The notes beneath the pieces are model-generated. The model was not told the origin of the DNA. It did no database searches and saw only the letters and a program-made list of their open reading frames with translations. From Marinifilum sp. D737 (GTDB lineage: Bacteria > Bacteroidota > Bacteroidia > Bacteroidales > Marinifilaceae), in contig NZ_JANQCD010000016.1 in assembly GCF_026672275.1 (NCBI RefSeq), positions 1 through 64,000 on the forward strand: 64,000 nucleotides of DNA. The letters are read 5' to 3'. Position numbers and translations under genes: made by a program. Below, in pieces: positions 43,198 to 52,319 of this stretch (position 1 is the stretch's first letter; each line of letters starts with the position of its first letter).

Positions 43198-43233
43198 ACA
43201 GCCGGTGAAATTATTCGCCGGCTGTTTTATTTA
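43198..43233 (+). terminator. Rho-independent terminator after aroE
   Basis: 12-bp stem ACAGCCGGTGAA / TTCGCCGGCTGT with one G-U pair, an ATTA tetraloop and a T-rich tail. It lies between convergent genes. Confidence 0.92.
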
Positions 43234-43255
43234 TAATTAAAAATTCGTAATTGAT

Positions 43256-45949
43256 TTAAATGTCATATTTCACTGTAAACAGGAAATACCTTGGCTGCAC
43301 AAAGTAAGTTGACGAAGTAAAGGAAAAATCATTCTCACTATTCCTATCCAAAGAATCCGTATCCAATAGGTTCTTTCCTTTGATCCCAAATTCCCATTTA
43401 CTATCCTGTTTTCTGTAGGTCAAATCAGCTTCTAAAAAACTATACTCATTCTCTATGGTCTTGTCCTTATCGGTATAAGAATAAAAATCGTAGTCTGCCG
43501 TAAGCATAAAGTTCTTCAGGAAAGCCATATCTAATCTTGCAAATGGACGCTTGGTGTAATAAGTACTTGTAGTCGCTCCTCTATCATATTTATTGATGCT
43601 ATACTTATAGCCAAATTCAATATTTGGAGCATTCTTAAAGTTCGTACCAATAGATCCTGTAAAGTTCTGATTAAATGACTCCGACTTTGTTGGCTGAGAA
43701 TTCACCAAATTGTTGTTCTCGCTCCAGGAAACATTAGCTTTAGCCGATACTTTTATATTCTTAAAGGTTCTTTGATATCTTGCATTGACACTTAACGACT
43801 CATCCGACAAATCAGAATTAATGGTTGAACTGATCTGGTTAATACCCATAGGAATCACATTGTTCTTGAATCCTTCAATACTTTTGGTATAGCTGATATT
43901 CGCAAACATGTGTGTAAAGTTGAACATGTTAAAACTAAAGAAGTTCAAAGATACATTGTGTTTTAAAGCGCTTTCCAATTCAGGATTTCCACCGTAAACC
44001 GAATTGTAATTGTTCAGCACAAAGGCCTCAGCATATTTCGAAACATCGGTAAAGGTTCTGGTAATTCTGTAGTTGAATCGCAAATTTTCCGATTTCTTCA
44101 ACTGCATATTGATATAGATATCCGGCAATACAGAAGTCAAATCATCCTTAATTTTTTTACCATGCTGTGTACTCTTGGTTTCGTATTGATGAATGGTAAA
44201 GCCAGGATTAAAAGTGAACATCCCCGCCTTCAATTTGTAGTGAAATCCGAAAAACAGATCAGAAACATTAAATTTCACATCGTTCTTGAATTCATCGCCT
44301 GCCATTTCCAAATCAAATTCATCATCCAACTTTTGGAATATCTCCGTATCGTAATTCTGATGATTCTGCGTAGTTCCCAAGCTAAACTGCAAGTTGCTCT
44401 TGTCTCCGGTTACCAAATAGTAATCCAGCTTTGCATCTACTTTATTGGTAACAATTCTCTTCTCCTGATTCATATTGTACAAACTCACCGAATGATCTAT
44501 CGGAAATAAGTCAGTAAATGCAAACTCATCACGAACTGAATTGTAAAACGGATCCTCGTTTTGATACATATACTGACCTTCGAAAGCAAATATGTTCTTA
44601 TCATTTGCCGTGTAATAGATTTTAGCGGATTGTTGCAAAGTAATCGGCTCCTGTTGTTTCAACTGGTAAATTCTATCCAATTCATCATCAACCGTCGACT
44701 CCACTTCTTCTTCCTCGTCATCGTCCGATTGCTTCACAAATATGTCGTAATCAAACTGGAAGTTTGCATTTGGCTTGTACACCGAATTGAATTTGAACAA
44801 ACCCAACTCTACATCCTGATCGTTCCTGCTTATGCTTTTCTCCACCTGCGATTGATTATCCTCTAACTCGTAGGTAGTTATTTTTTGAGTTTCCATTAAG
44901 GTTCCGGTGTAGGAATAGATTCCAAATCCTCCAATATCCCAGTTATCTTTCAATTCGTAACTAAAATTCAAAGCTGCAAACCTGGTTTCAATATCCTTGG
45001 CACGATTGTTTTGAGCTGTAGAAATCCCCAGAGAATTTCCTCCCACACTAATGGAACTTCCTCCTCCTGGATTAAAACCTCTAAAACCACCCGTAAAATT
45101 CATGAAATCTCTTCGGGTAAAAGGAACTTCACCAATATTATTGGCATCGGTAATCAGGTTTAAACTGAATTTTGGGCTGTAATAAAACAGTTTAGGATGC
45201 GCCAAATACTTCTCATCAGGACCTGCACCAAGAGTGAACTCACCAAACCAAAATTTATCCTTCCCTTTCTTCAGTCGAATATTCAAAGCAATATTATCCT
45301 CGTCGTTTGTAAGGCCTCTCATTTGTCCAATTTCATTGTAGTTTCTCAGCACTTCCACCTTACTTACTGCATCGGCAGGAATGTTATCGGCAGCAATTTT
45401 AGAATCGCCATCGAAGAAATCCTTTCCTTCCACCATCACTTTTTGCACCTGCTTCCCCTCTACTTCAATCTGTCCATCGTCGTTCATTTCCACTCCTGGC
45501 AGAGTAACCAGAACATCTTTCAGTTTGCGCTCGGTTCCCACGGTAAACGAATCAGTATCGTAAACAATGGTATCGCCTTTCACCATTACAGGCATGGTGT
45601 AAGTCACATCAACCTCGTTCAACATGCTGTTCTCCTCCGACATGCTCACATCATGACTTCCATCTTCTGTAGTAGCTTCGTATCGGAACTCTTTAGCTTC
45701 ATAGCCAATAAAGCTCACCTTAATATTGTACACCGAACCCGACTTCAACTTCACCTTATACAAACCACTATGATTGGTAACACAATAGGATTCCAACAAG
45801 TTCGTCTCCGTATTTATTGCAATTACATTGGCCATTTCAATGGCCTTACCAGAATCATCCGTAACGATTCCTTTAAGATTGACATTCTCCTGCGCAAAAG
45901 TGATAAGACTTGCACACAACAATATCAATATGAAAAAATACTTTTTCAT
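43256..45949 (-). CDS. outer-membrane beta-barrel protein with carboxypeptidase-like N-terminal domain
   Basis: 897 residues. Signal peptide (LILLCASLITFAQ, ~20 residues), then a carboxypeptidase-D-regulatory-like domain (~24-105; NLKGIVTDDSGKAIEMANVIAI). A plug-like region follows with GTERKLKDVLVTLPGVEMNDDGQIEVEGKQVQKVMVEGKDFFDGD, which is typical of the Bacteroidota outer-membrane beta-barrel (TonB-receptor-like, OMP_b-brl_3) family, and then alternating beta strands to a C-terminal aromatic residue region (YFLFTVKYDI). Substrate unknown. The GLPGLI gene lies directly upstream on the same strand, a common pairing. Confidence 0.9.
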   Translation of the reverse strand: MKKYFFILILLCASLITFAQENVNLKGIVTDDSGKAIEMANVIAINTETNLLESYCVTNHSGLYKVKLKSGSVYNIKVSFIGYEAKEFRYEATTEDGSHDVSMSEENSMLNEVDVTYTMPVMVKGDTIVYDTDSFTVGTERKLKDVLVTLPGVEMNDDGQIEVEGKQVQKVMVEGKDFFDGDSKIAADNIPADAVSKVEVLRNYNEIGQMRGLTNDEDNIALNIRLKKGKDKFWFGEFTLGAGPDEKYLAHPKLFYYSPKFSLNLITDANNIGEVPFTRRDFMNFTGGFRGFNPGGGSSISVGGNSLGISTAQNNRAKDIETRFAALNFSYELKDNWDIGGFGIYSYTGTLMETQKITTYELEDNQSQVEKSISRNDQDVELGLFKFNSVYKPNANFQFDYDIFVKQSDDDEEEEVESTVDDELDRIYQLKQQEPITLQQSAKIYYTANDKNIFAFEGQYMYQNEDPFYNSVRDEFAFTDLFPIDHSVSLYNMNQEKRIVTNKVDAKLDYYLVTGDKSNLQFSLGTTQNHQNYDTEIFQKLDDEFDLEMAGDEFKNDVKFNVSDLFFGFHYKLKAGMFTFNPGFTIHQYETKSTQHGKKIKDDLTSVLPDIYINMQLKKSENLRFNYRITRTFTDVSKYAEAFVLNNYNSVYGGNPELESALKHNVSLNFFSFNMFNFTHMFANISYTKSIEGFKNNVIPMGINQISSTINSDLSDESLSVNARYQRTFKNIKVSAKANVSWSENNNLVNSQPTKSESFNQNFTGSIGTNFKNAPNIEFGYKYSINKYDRGATTSTYYTKRPFARLDMAFLKNFMLTADYDFYSYTDKDKTIENEYSFLEADLTYRKQDSKWEFGIKGKNLLDTDSLDRNSENDFSFTSSTYFVQPRYFLFTVKYDI

Positions 45950-46161
45950 GATTTTCCTTTCAATTTAAATGAAGTAGTGGGATATTTGATTTATTTCAAG
46001 CTTGAGTTACTCAATTTGTTTATCCAATAAATTGCTTCTCACTTTCCTTATTGATCTAGCGATTAGCTTTTTGCAAAAAAATAACTTGAAAAAAGAGATG
46101 CCAAATCAGCCTTCTTTATTGAATTCAAATTCATTCTGAATTCATAACTCATAATTTATAA

Positions 46162-47004
46162 TTACCTTCTTCTTCCTCCAGGTCTCATACTTCTGAAGTT
46201 CTCACGCATCTCTTTCATTTTCTTACGCGATATCTCATTATACTCAGCCTGATTTACCTCTTTGCCTTTCTTAGGCTCTTTGATATCGATCTTCTCTTTT
46301 GGATTGATTACGATTTTTGAGCATAGAATACTGGTTTTGCCATCATTCAATTCCATGATTAAACCTGGCAATCCCCAATATTCGCCCGGACCTTGATTCA
46401 CAGGAATCTCAGGACAATACCAAGCTACAATTTCAATCTCCTTTTCAATCACCTCAGGCTCTTTGTTATCTGCTTGCTGATCTCTACCTCTTCGCTGAAA
46501 AACCGCCCTCATATTTGGCTCACTCACATGTTTCACTGCGGTAGCCTTATAAGCTGTATAATTGCCAATCTTTTTGGTTTCGGCCTGCATTTGCCATTGT
46601 AGTTTTGGCAAACTATCGTTCACTAAAAATATCTTTCCAAACAAATCTTTCGATACCGCATATTTTCCCGACTTCACATTCTTGTAGTAATCTTCACCAC
46701 CAACACCCATCATCATGCCCATTCGCATGCCGCCTCGGCCCTGTCCCATTCCTGGCTGTTCCAACTTTTCTTCCTGTTTGTATACCGATTCTGTTCTGTT
46801 AAAACTTAAGATGTAAGTTCTCTCACTCATCTGTTTCATACGTTCCAGAATCATCTTTTTTCGATCTTCAGGAATTTGTCTTCCTCCAAAATCGAAATCA
46901 ACAGTCGTTTTACTTTCATAGTAAACTTTGCCCTGAAAGTCTTGAGCAAATAAGCTGCTTCCCAAAACAAGGAAACAAGCAAAGGCCAATAGAAATTTCT
47001 TCAT
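46162..47004 (-). CDS. GLPGLI-family exported protein
   Basis: 280 residues from the ATG at 47004; a TTG three codons upstream is also in frame. Signal peptide ending near SSLFAQ. The defining motif is present as EYWGLPGLIMELNDG (~215-230). A Met/Gly/Arg-rich insertion (RGGMRMGMMMGVGG) follows the QEEKLEQPGMGQ stretch, and Arg-rich RPGGRRR closes the protein. The function of this family is unknown; genes of the family often stand next to beta-barrel receptor genes, as here. Confidence 0.92.
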   Translation of the reverse strand: MKKFLLAFACFLVLGSSLFAQDFQGKVYYESKTTVDFDFGGRQIPEDRKKMILERMKQMSERTYILSFNRTESVYKQEEKLEQPGMGQGRGGMRMGMMMGVGGEDYYKNVKSGKYAVSKDLFGKIFLVNDSLPKLQWQMQAETKKIGNYTAYKATAVKHVSEPNMRAVFQRRGRDQQADNKEPEVIEKEIEIVAWYCPEIPVNQGPGEYWGLPGLIMELNDGKTSILCSKIVINPKEKIDIKEPKKGKEVNQAEYNEISRKKMKEMRENFRSMRPGGRRR

Positions 47005-47106
47005 GATGTACAATGTATGTTTGTTATGCTGCTATGACTTCCAATTTTACAAATGGTTTAAAACCAGAATCTAAAAAATCACAATTGAACTTTACTTGAG
47101 TAGATT

Positions 47107-47137
47107 TTTGTTAGTTAAGGTGGTTTTAATAATTTCG
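47107..47137 (+). promoter_or_regulatory. Bacteroidota-type promoter upstream of the methyltransferase gene
   Basis: TTTG (47107-47110), 19-nt spacer, TAATTTCG (47130-47137); one mismatch to TAnnTTTG. The start codon at 47172 is 34 bp downstream. Confidence 0.6.
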
Positions 47138-47171
47138 GGCATTCTTAGGAATTTAAACCTTCAGAAAACAA

Positions 47172-48128
47172 ATGCAAGCAAGCAAATACATATACACCTA
47201 CATCTACGACAATCACGAAAGTGATCTTTGTAAGCTCGAATCAAAATATCTTTTCAACCAGGAAGAAAAGAGCAAGCTATTGATTTCTAATATCAAGATC
47301 GAACCTAAGTGCAGCGCTTTCATCCGAAAAAGAATTGATGTTCAGCTCCAATCTGAGGACTATTTGGAACTGATCGAGAAAATCAAAAGTGAAAAGATCT
47401 CGGTAGATGATTTCAAGGTGGAATATGTGGTTTTAAATGGCGACAAAACCAAGTACAAGGATCGTCTGGACAAACTAAGAGATGTTGGCTACAATATTAA
47501 TGGCATGCCCGAATATTACAAGCCGAAAATCACTTATGCCATTTGTTATCACGAAGGAACCTGGTATTTTGGAACCTTGCTTAAAAATGATTTTGCCTGG
47601 GAGAAACACAATAAAAAACCTTTTTCCTACAGCAATTCAATCAATATTAACATTGCCAAAGCACTGGTAATCCTGGCTGCCAAAACCAACAAGGAAACAA
47701 AACTCTTGGATGCTTGCTGTGGTGTTGGAACCATTATGCTCGAAGCTTGTTTTGCCGGATACCATATTGAAGGTAATGATATCAACTGGAAGGTATGCCG
47801 ACAAGCACGCCAAAACCTTGCTCATTTCAACTACGATACAGTTGTGTATCGCTCGGATATTAAAGATATCGAGAACAGGTACGATGCTGCCATTATCGAC
47901 TTGCCATACAATTTGTTTAGCTATGCTGATGAGAATACCATCTCTCACATCATCGAGTCGTCAGCCAAAGTAACCAACCGTTTGGTGATTGTTTCTACCA
48001 CAGACATTTCTGAAATTGTAAACAATGCAGGCATGAGCATAACCGATCATTGTAGCGTTCGCAAAAAAGAGAAAGCCAATTTCGCCAGAAGAATTTGGGT
48101 TTGCGAGAAAATTAATAATCGACAATAA
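47172..48128 (+). CDS. Trm11-like (THUMP/UPF0020) RNA guanine-N2 methyltransferase family protein
   Basis: 318 residues. The C-terminal Rossmann methyltransferase part has the SAM-binding LLDACCGVGTIMLEA (~180) and GNDINWKVCRQARQNL. Its catalytic DLPYN begins at residue 243, a variant of the D/N-P-P-Y motif of N2-guanine or N6-adenine methyltransferases. The N-terminal ~150 residues are short for a THUMP domain but in the right place. A tRNA substrate is likely by family. Monocistronic. Confidence 0.82.
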   Translation: MQASKYIYTYIYDNHESDLCKLESKYLFNQEEKSKLLISNIKIEPKCSAFIRKRIDVQLQSEDYLELIEKIKSEKISVDDFKVEYVVLNGDKTKYKDRLDKLRDVGYNINGMPEYYKPKITYAICYHEGTWYFGTLLKNDFAWEKHNKKPFSYSNSININIAKALVILAAKTNKETKLLDACCGVGTIMLEACFAGYHIEGNDINWKVCRQARQNLAHFNYDTVVYRSDIKDIENRYDAAIIDLPYNLFSYADENTISHIIESSAKVTNRLVIVSTTDISEIVNNAGMSITDHCSVRKKEKANFARRIWVCEKINNRQ

Positions 48129-48226
48129 AATCTCAAAAGCCAGATTAGATTGTCATGAAATCCATATACAAACAATTGGAAACCTGAACTCCAGTCAGAA
48201 TCCCAAAAATATTAAAATGTAAATTC

Positions 48227-48263
48227 CTCCTCTCTGTTTGCTCTGATTTTAAGAGGAGTTTTT
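48227..48263 (+). terminator. terminator-like hairpin after the methyltransferase gene
   Basis: CTCCTCT / AGAGGAG stem with an 18-nt loop and a following run of five T. The long loop makes it weaker than a standard terminator. Confidence 0.6.
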
Positions 48264-48347
48264 CAAACAGCAGAAAGTAACAAGAGAACTAGTCAAAGTT
48301 AAAATTCGTGATGGTTTCATGGTCATGGTTCTCAGCCAAAAACACCA

Positions 48348-48382
48348 TCCACATCTTTACAATCCAAGGATTGTAATGTGGC
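48348..48382. promoter_or_regulatory. palindromic element upstream of the two-component operon
   Basis: Core TTACAATCC-AA-GGATTGTAA (48357-48376), a perfect 9-bp inverted repeat. It is flanked by CCACA and TGTGG, which extend the symmetry after a 3-nt interruption on one side. The size and position suit a dimeric regulator. Confidence 0.6.
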
Positions 48383-48464
48383 ATAAGAAGAATTTTATTT
48401 TCCAATTGAAATTATACGTTTATTCACGTAAGTCTTTCATAAATAATATCCCTAATATTGTAAC

Positions 48465-49406
48465 ATGATTTTGCATGTGGCACTTATAATATCAGTACTA
48501 TTACAATTTGGGGCATTTTATATCACAATAAAATTAATCCCTAAAACAAAGTTCAACAGCTCCTGGATACTCATATCCACTGGTTTTTTGTTAATGGCGA
48601 CCAGACGATGTATCGAACTGGTTCACCTGTGGACCGCTCCTCCAAATACCGATATTTTTACGCTCGCCAACTGGATTGCTGTTTTTATTTCACTTTTAAT
48701 GTTCATTGGAGCTTTCTACATCCGAAGAATTTTTCAGCTTCAGGATCAAATTAATAAACTTCGAAAAGATAGTGAAGCCAAAATATTAAATGCTGTGATT
48801 AAAACAGAGGAGAACGAACGTCAGATTTTTGCAAAAGAGCTGCACGATGGTTTAGGTCCAATTTTATCGAGCATTAAGATGACTGTTTCTGCCATAAACA
48901 ATAGCATTGATCATCCCAAAAACACAGAACTAATGCAAAAGGTCGATCATGCTACCGATGAAGCCATTCTTTCGATTAAAGAGCTATCGAACAAATTAAG
49001 CCCCCATATTCTTGAGCGATTCGGATTGGAAAAGGCCATTAAAACATTCATTGAAGGCATACATCTACCCGAACAAATTCAGATAACTCTGAATCTAAAA
49101 TTGAACAATACAAGGGGTGATTACAATATAGAACTTGTGATTTACAGGGTTATTGGAGAGTTAATTACCAACACAACAAAACATGCCAATGCCTCTAAAA
49201 TTGACATATCTCTTTTACAATACCAACACAAATTGCAGTTAATTTATACTGATAATGGGAAAGCTTATTCTCCTTTACAGGATAACACGGAAGGAATGGG
49301 TATCTCTAATATCAAATCGAGGGTACGATCTTTAAATGGCACTGTTCAGATGAATAATAAACAACACAGAGGTTGTTATGTGAAAATTGAAATTCCTGAA
49401 AAATGA
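48465..49406 (+). CDS. NarX/DegS-type sensor histidine kinase (HisKA_3)
   Basis: 313 residues. Three membrane helices (~3-23, 33-50, 68-88) are followed by a short coiled coil, then the HisKA_3 dimerisation/phosphorylation site EENERQIFAKELHDGLGPILSS with His127 phosphorylatable. The HATPase domain has the N-box ELITNTTKHANASKIDI and the G-box EGMGISNIKSRV. No periplasmic sensor domain is large enough to be named, so it probably senses within the membrane. The stop overlaps the start of the response regulator (ATGA), so the two are co-translated. Confidence 0.92.
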   Translation: MILHVALIISVLLQFGAFYITIKLIPKTKFNSSWILISTGFLLMATRRCIELVHLWTAPPNTDIFTLANWIAVFISLLMFIGAFYIRRIFQLQDQINKLRKDSEAKILNAVIKTEENERQIFAKELHDGLGPILSSIKMTVSAINNSIDHPKNTELMQKVDHATDEAILSIKELSNKLSPHILERFGLEKAIKTFIEGIHLPEQIQITLNLKLNNTRGDYNIELVIYRVIGELITNTTKHANASKIDISLLQYQHKLQLIYTDNGKAYSPLQDNTEGMGISNIKSRVRSLNGTVQMNNKQHRGCYVKIEIPEK

Positions 49407-50041
49407 AATCAGTACTAAAGATTGCTGTAGTAGACGATCATGAACTATTCAGAGAAGGATTGAAATTTCTTCTTGAACAGCAAATGGAAAATTGTGAAAT
49501 TAAAGAAGCTGGCAATGGAAAGGATTTAATGACACTTTTATCAGGTTGGTATGCTGATATTGTTTTAATGGATATCGAAATGCCTGTAATGAATGGAATT
49601 GAATCAAGCAAAGAGGTATGCAAAAAATACCCCAATACAAAAATCATTGCCCTTTCCATGCACGCCAATGAGAACTATTATTCGGAAATGATTAACGCGG
49701 GGGCAAAGGCTTTTCTGCTCAAAAATTCCAAATTCGAAGAAGTTCAACAAGCCATTGAAGCGGTAATCAACGACAATAGCTTTTTTTCAACTGAAATTCT
49801 TGAAAGCATCTTTAAAAACCTGAGTCATAAATACGACAACAAATCCGATCTTACCCAAAGAGAAACAGAGATTCTTTATAATATCTGTAAAGGGCTATCA
49901 AACCATGAAATTGCAAACCAATTATGCATTAGCAAACGCACCGTTGACAAACATCGCGAAAACTTACTCTTAAAAACTCAATCAAAAAACACCGCATCTC
50001 TTGTTGTTTACGCCATCAAACATCACATTTTCGAAGTTTAA
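49403..50041 (+). CDS. NarL/FixJ-type response regulator
   Basis: 212 residues. A receiver domain (1-~120) with acidic pocket Asp11/Asp12, phosphoacceptor Asp57 in DIVLMDIEMPVMNG, Ser/Thr switch in IALSMHA and Lys107. A LuxR-type helix-turn-helix domain follows (~148-205; LTQRETEILYNICKGLSNHEIANQLCISKRTVDKHRENLLLKT). It should be phosphorylated by the adjacent kinase and bind DNA as a dimer. The inverted repeat at 48348 and the permease gene 110 bp downstream are candidate targets. Confidence 0.94.
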   Translation: MKSVLKIAVVDDHELFREGLKFLLEQQMENCEIKEAGNGKDLMTLLSGWYADIVLMDIEMPVMNGIESSKEVCKKYPNTKIIALSMHANENYYSEMINAGAKAFLLKNSKFEEVQQAIEAVINDNSFFSTEILESIFKNLSHKYDNKSDLTQRETEILYNICKGLSNHEIANQLCISKRTVDKHRENLLLKTQSKNTASLVVYAIKHHIFEV

Positions 50042-50115
50042 TTAATAAGTTAAAATACGCACAAACACCTACAACATTACGCTTTAGAACTGTTCCTATC
50101 AGAATTAGCGGATGA

Positions 50116-50123
50116 TATTTTTG
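50116..50123 (+). promoter_or_regulatory. candidate -7 element (TATTTTTG) of the permease gene
   Basis: TAnnTTTG match 28 bp upstream of the start at 50152. The upstream TTC near 50093 is a poor -33 element, so the promoter may need an activator. Confidence 0.45.
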
Positions 50124-50151
50124 TTTTCTATAAAATCAAAATATTCAATCT

Positions 50152-51180
50152 ATGTTAATTCCATTTTTAATACCATTTGTCATTGCAATTTTTTTATCCA
50201 TTACCATGGGAGGAAGTGGTACTGCTCCAGCATTTTCAGCTGCCTACGGTGCTAATGTCATCAAAAAGAATTTAATTCCCGGTTTATTTGGCTTAATGGT
50301 ATTTCTTGGTGCAATTACAGGAGGCAAAGAAACGGCTAAAACCATTGGAAAAGGCTTGCTTAGTCCTGAACTGATGAGCTTTTCAATTGTATCCATTATT
50401 TTGCTCTCTGTAGCTTTTTCATTGCTTATAGCAAATCTATTTGGAATCCCACAATCTACCAGTCAGGCAACCGTTATGGCGGTTACTGCACCTGCTTTGT
50501 ATTTCGATTCCTTAAATTCAGACAAACTATTGTATGAAATTATTCCAACATGGTTTGTTATGCCATTCCTCTCTTTTGTACTGGCATACATGGCCGGGAA
50601 ATACATCTACAAGCCCATTCGAAAACGGGGTTATACCATCTCCAAAAAAATAAACAACAGCTATATTTTAAAAGGTTTGATACTTGCAATGTCAATGTAT
50701 GTCGCCTTTTCCATAGGAACAAATAATGTGGCAAATGCAGCAGGTCCCCTTTCATCCATGGCGTGTATCGAGCTTAATGTTGCAAAAAATCAATATTTAC
50801 AGGTGTTAATACTTGCTACACTAATTGTAGCACCAAGCTTTAGTATTGGCAGTTCCATATTTGGAGATAAAATTGTTCAAAATACAGGAAAGCAAATTGT
50901 TCTTTTTGGCAAAATAGAAGCTGTAATTATTGCATTCATTTCGGCCAGCCTTCTTCTGGGTGCATCCTTAATAAAAGGAATACCCACCTCGTTGGTTCAG
51001 CTTAACGTGGGAGCAATAATCGGCATTGGAGTTGCCAAACTAGGCTTTCGTAACATATTCAAAAAAACTGAAGTCGATCGTTTTTTTATCATGTGGGTTA
51101 TCGCTCCAATTATTGCATTCTTACTATCTCTGTTTTTCACCTATTTGATCGATCAGTCAGGATTACTTTACATTCAATAA
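50152..51180 (+). CDS. PiT-family anion permease, closest to the CysP sulfate-permease type
   Basis: 342 residues, ten or so membrane segments, two inverted half repeats. The second half keeps SIGTNNVANAAGPL, the PiT-family signature. In the first half the signature is MGGSGTAPAFSAAYGANVIKK followed by GAITGGKETAKTIGKGL, which lacks GANDVANA and resembles the CysP sulfate permeases of the PiT superfamily, as I recall them. It therefore transports inorganic phosphate or sulfate, with sulfate a real option. Its nearness to a two-component operon suggests regulated expression. Confidence 0.8.
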   Translation: MLIPFLIPFVIAIFLSITMGGSGTAPAFSAAYGANVIKKNLIPGLFGLMVFLGAITGGKETAKTIGKGLLSPELMSFSIVSIILLSVAFSLLIANLFGIPQSTSQATVMAVTAPALYFDSLNSDKLLYEIIPTWFVMPFLSFVLAYMAGKYIYKPIRKRGYTISKKINNSYILKGLILAMSMYVAFSIGTNNVANAAGPLSSMACIELNVAKNQYLQVLILATLIVAPSFSIGSSIFGDKIVQNTGKQIVLFGKIEAVIIAFISASLLLGASLIKGIPTSLVQLNVGAIIGIGVAKLGFRNIFKKTEVDRFFIMWVIAPIIAFLLSLFFTYLIDQSGLLYIQ

Positions 51181-51243
51181 AATGTACCTGACAATTAAGC
51201 TCTCTTCATTTGAGGAGAATGATCTGCAAGTTTTATTTTGCAA

Positions 51244-52002
51244 CTACAAATCTCTAACGGATTCAGGATAATCTATTGCAGCCAAAAACAAGCCATGACC
51301 AGGAACCGATGAACCTGCATTCGATCTGTTCTTGCTTTCGATTACCTGGCGGAAATCTTCCAGATTCATTTTTCCTCGACCCACCTCAACTAAAGTTCCC
51401 ACAATGGCACGAACCATATTGCGAAGGAAACGATCGGCCTTAACGGTAAACACCAACTCATCGCCATTATCCTTCCATTCTGCCTGGTAGATTTTGCAGT
51501 TGTTGGTTTTCACATCGGTGTGCAGCTTGCTAAAGCTGGTAAAATCTTCGAATTCGAACAGAATTTTAGCCGCCTCGTTCATTTTTTGCACATCCAATTT
51601 GTAAGCGACCTTCCAATGCGATTCCAATCTGAAAGGGTTTTTCTCCTTGGTGATAAAGTAATGATAGGTTCTGGCCGTAGCATCAAAGCGTGTGTGCGCC
51701 TCTTCCCTCACCTGGAAAGTTTGCTTAATGGCAATATCATGAGGTAAAAAACGATTCAAACGAAAAGTCAGCTTGTCACAATCAAAAGTCACTTGCTCAT
51801 CCACATCGAAATGTGCATAAAAATCGCTGGCATGAACCCCTGTATCGGTTCTACCGCAGCCCACCACATTGATTTCGCAATTTAAGATGGTAGATAATGC
51901 CTTATTTAAAACCTCCTGCACTGTAATTGCATTGGGTTGTATCTGCCATCCATGATAATTTGTGCCTTTATAGCTTAATCTGATAAAATATCGTTTGTTC
52001 AA
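51244..52002 (-). CDS. truA: tRNA pseudouridine38-40 synthase
   Basis: 252 residues from a TTG at 52002 (LNKRYFIRLSYKGTNYHGWQIQ). It makes pseudouridine at positions 38-40 of tRNA anticodon arms. The catalytic Asp53 is in GCGRTDTGVHA. DFTSFSKL, FLRNMVRAIVGTLVEVGRG and SVPGHGLFL are conserved. The frame stays open to 52098, but those extra residues are encoded by an octamer repeat (CAGTCCAA type) and begin with TTG, so they are unlikely to be translated. No ATG start is available near the conserved N-terminus. Confidence 0.92.
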   Translation of the reverse strand: MNKRYFIRLSYKGTNYHGWQIQPNAITVQEVLNKALSTILNCEINVVGCGRTDTGVHASDFYAHFDVDEQVTFDCDKLTFRLNRFLPHDIAIKQTFQVREEAHTRFDATARTYHYFITKEKNPFRLESHWKVAYKLDVQKMNEAAKILFEFEDFTSFSKLHTDVKTNNCKIYQAEWKDNGDELVFTVKADRFLRNMVRAIVGTLVEVGRGKMNLEDFRQVIESKNRSNAGSSVPGHGLFLAAIDYPESVRDL

Positions 52003-52046
52003 ATCGTATAGTTTTTCTTTAATCTGGGACAAAAATAGTAAAAAGA

Positions 52047-52085
52047 ACAAAAGTTCAACAGTCCAACAGTCCAACAGTCGAAGAG
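52047..52085. repeat. octamer run (CAGTCCAA) upstream of truA
   Basis: Units AGTTCAAC, AGTCCAAC, AGTCCAAC, AGTCGAAG, the same unit family as at 30387, overlapping the 5' extension of the truA frame. Confidence 0.8.
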
Positions 52086-52099
52086 TCTTGAAGAGCAAA

Positions 52100-52134
52100 A
52101 AGCAATCAGCGCTCAGCGGTCAGCGGTCAGCTCC
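52100..52134. repeat. heptamer run (CAGCGGT)
   Basis: AAGCAAT, CAGCGCT, CAGCGGT, CAGCGGT, CAGCTCC in the truA-moxR intergenic region. It is adjacent to an octamer run. Confidence 0.75.
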
Positions 52135-52225
52135 TTTCTCCTTTATCCTTGCGTTTTGCGATTTGTAATTTGGGATTTAGGTCTTGAAGCATTCCAAACG
52201 TTAACACTTTTTAACGGCATTAAAC

Positions 52226-52255
52226 TTTTATAAAATCATCAAAAATTTATCTTTG
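52226..52255 (+). promoter_or_regulatory. promoter of the moxR-bat operon
   Basis: TTTT (52226-52229), 18-nt spacer, TATCTTTG (52248-52255), a perfect TAnnTTTG element. The start codon is at 52320, giving a leader of about 60 nt. Confidence 0.6.
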
Positions 52256-52319
52256 TAGAGGTTTTTCGGGAATCCGGAACATTTTATGTCAAAATTTAAG
52301 TAAACAAATAAATATTTCT

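Larger units (their letters stand above)
48129..48464. other. intergenic region with terminator and inverted repeat
   Basis: 336 bp without a gene. It holds the terminator of the methyltransferase gene (48227-48263) and a palindromic element (48348-48382) about 85 bp upstream of the sensor kinase gene. Confidence 0.75.
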
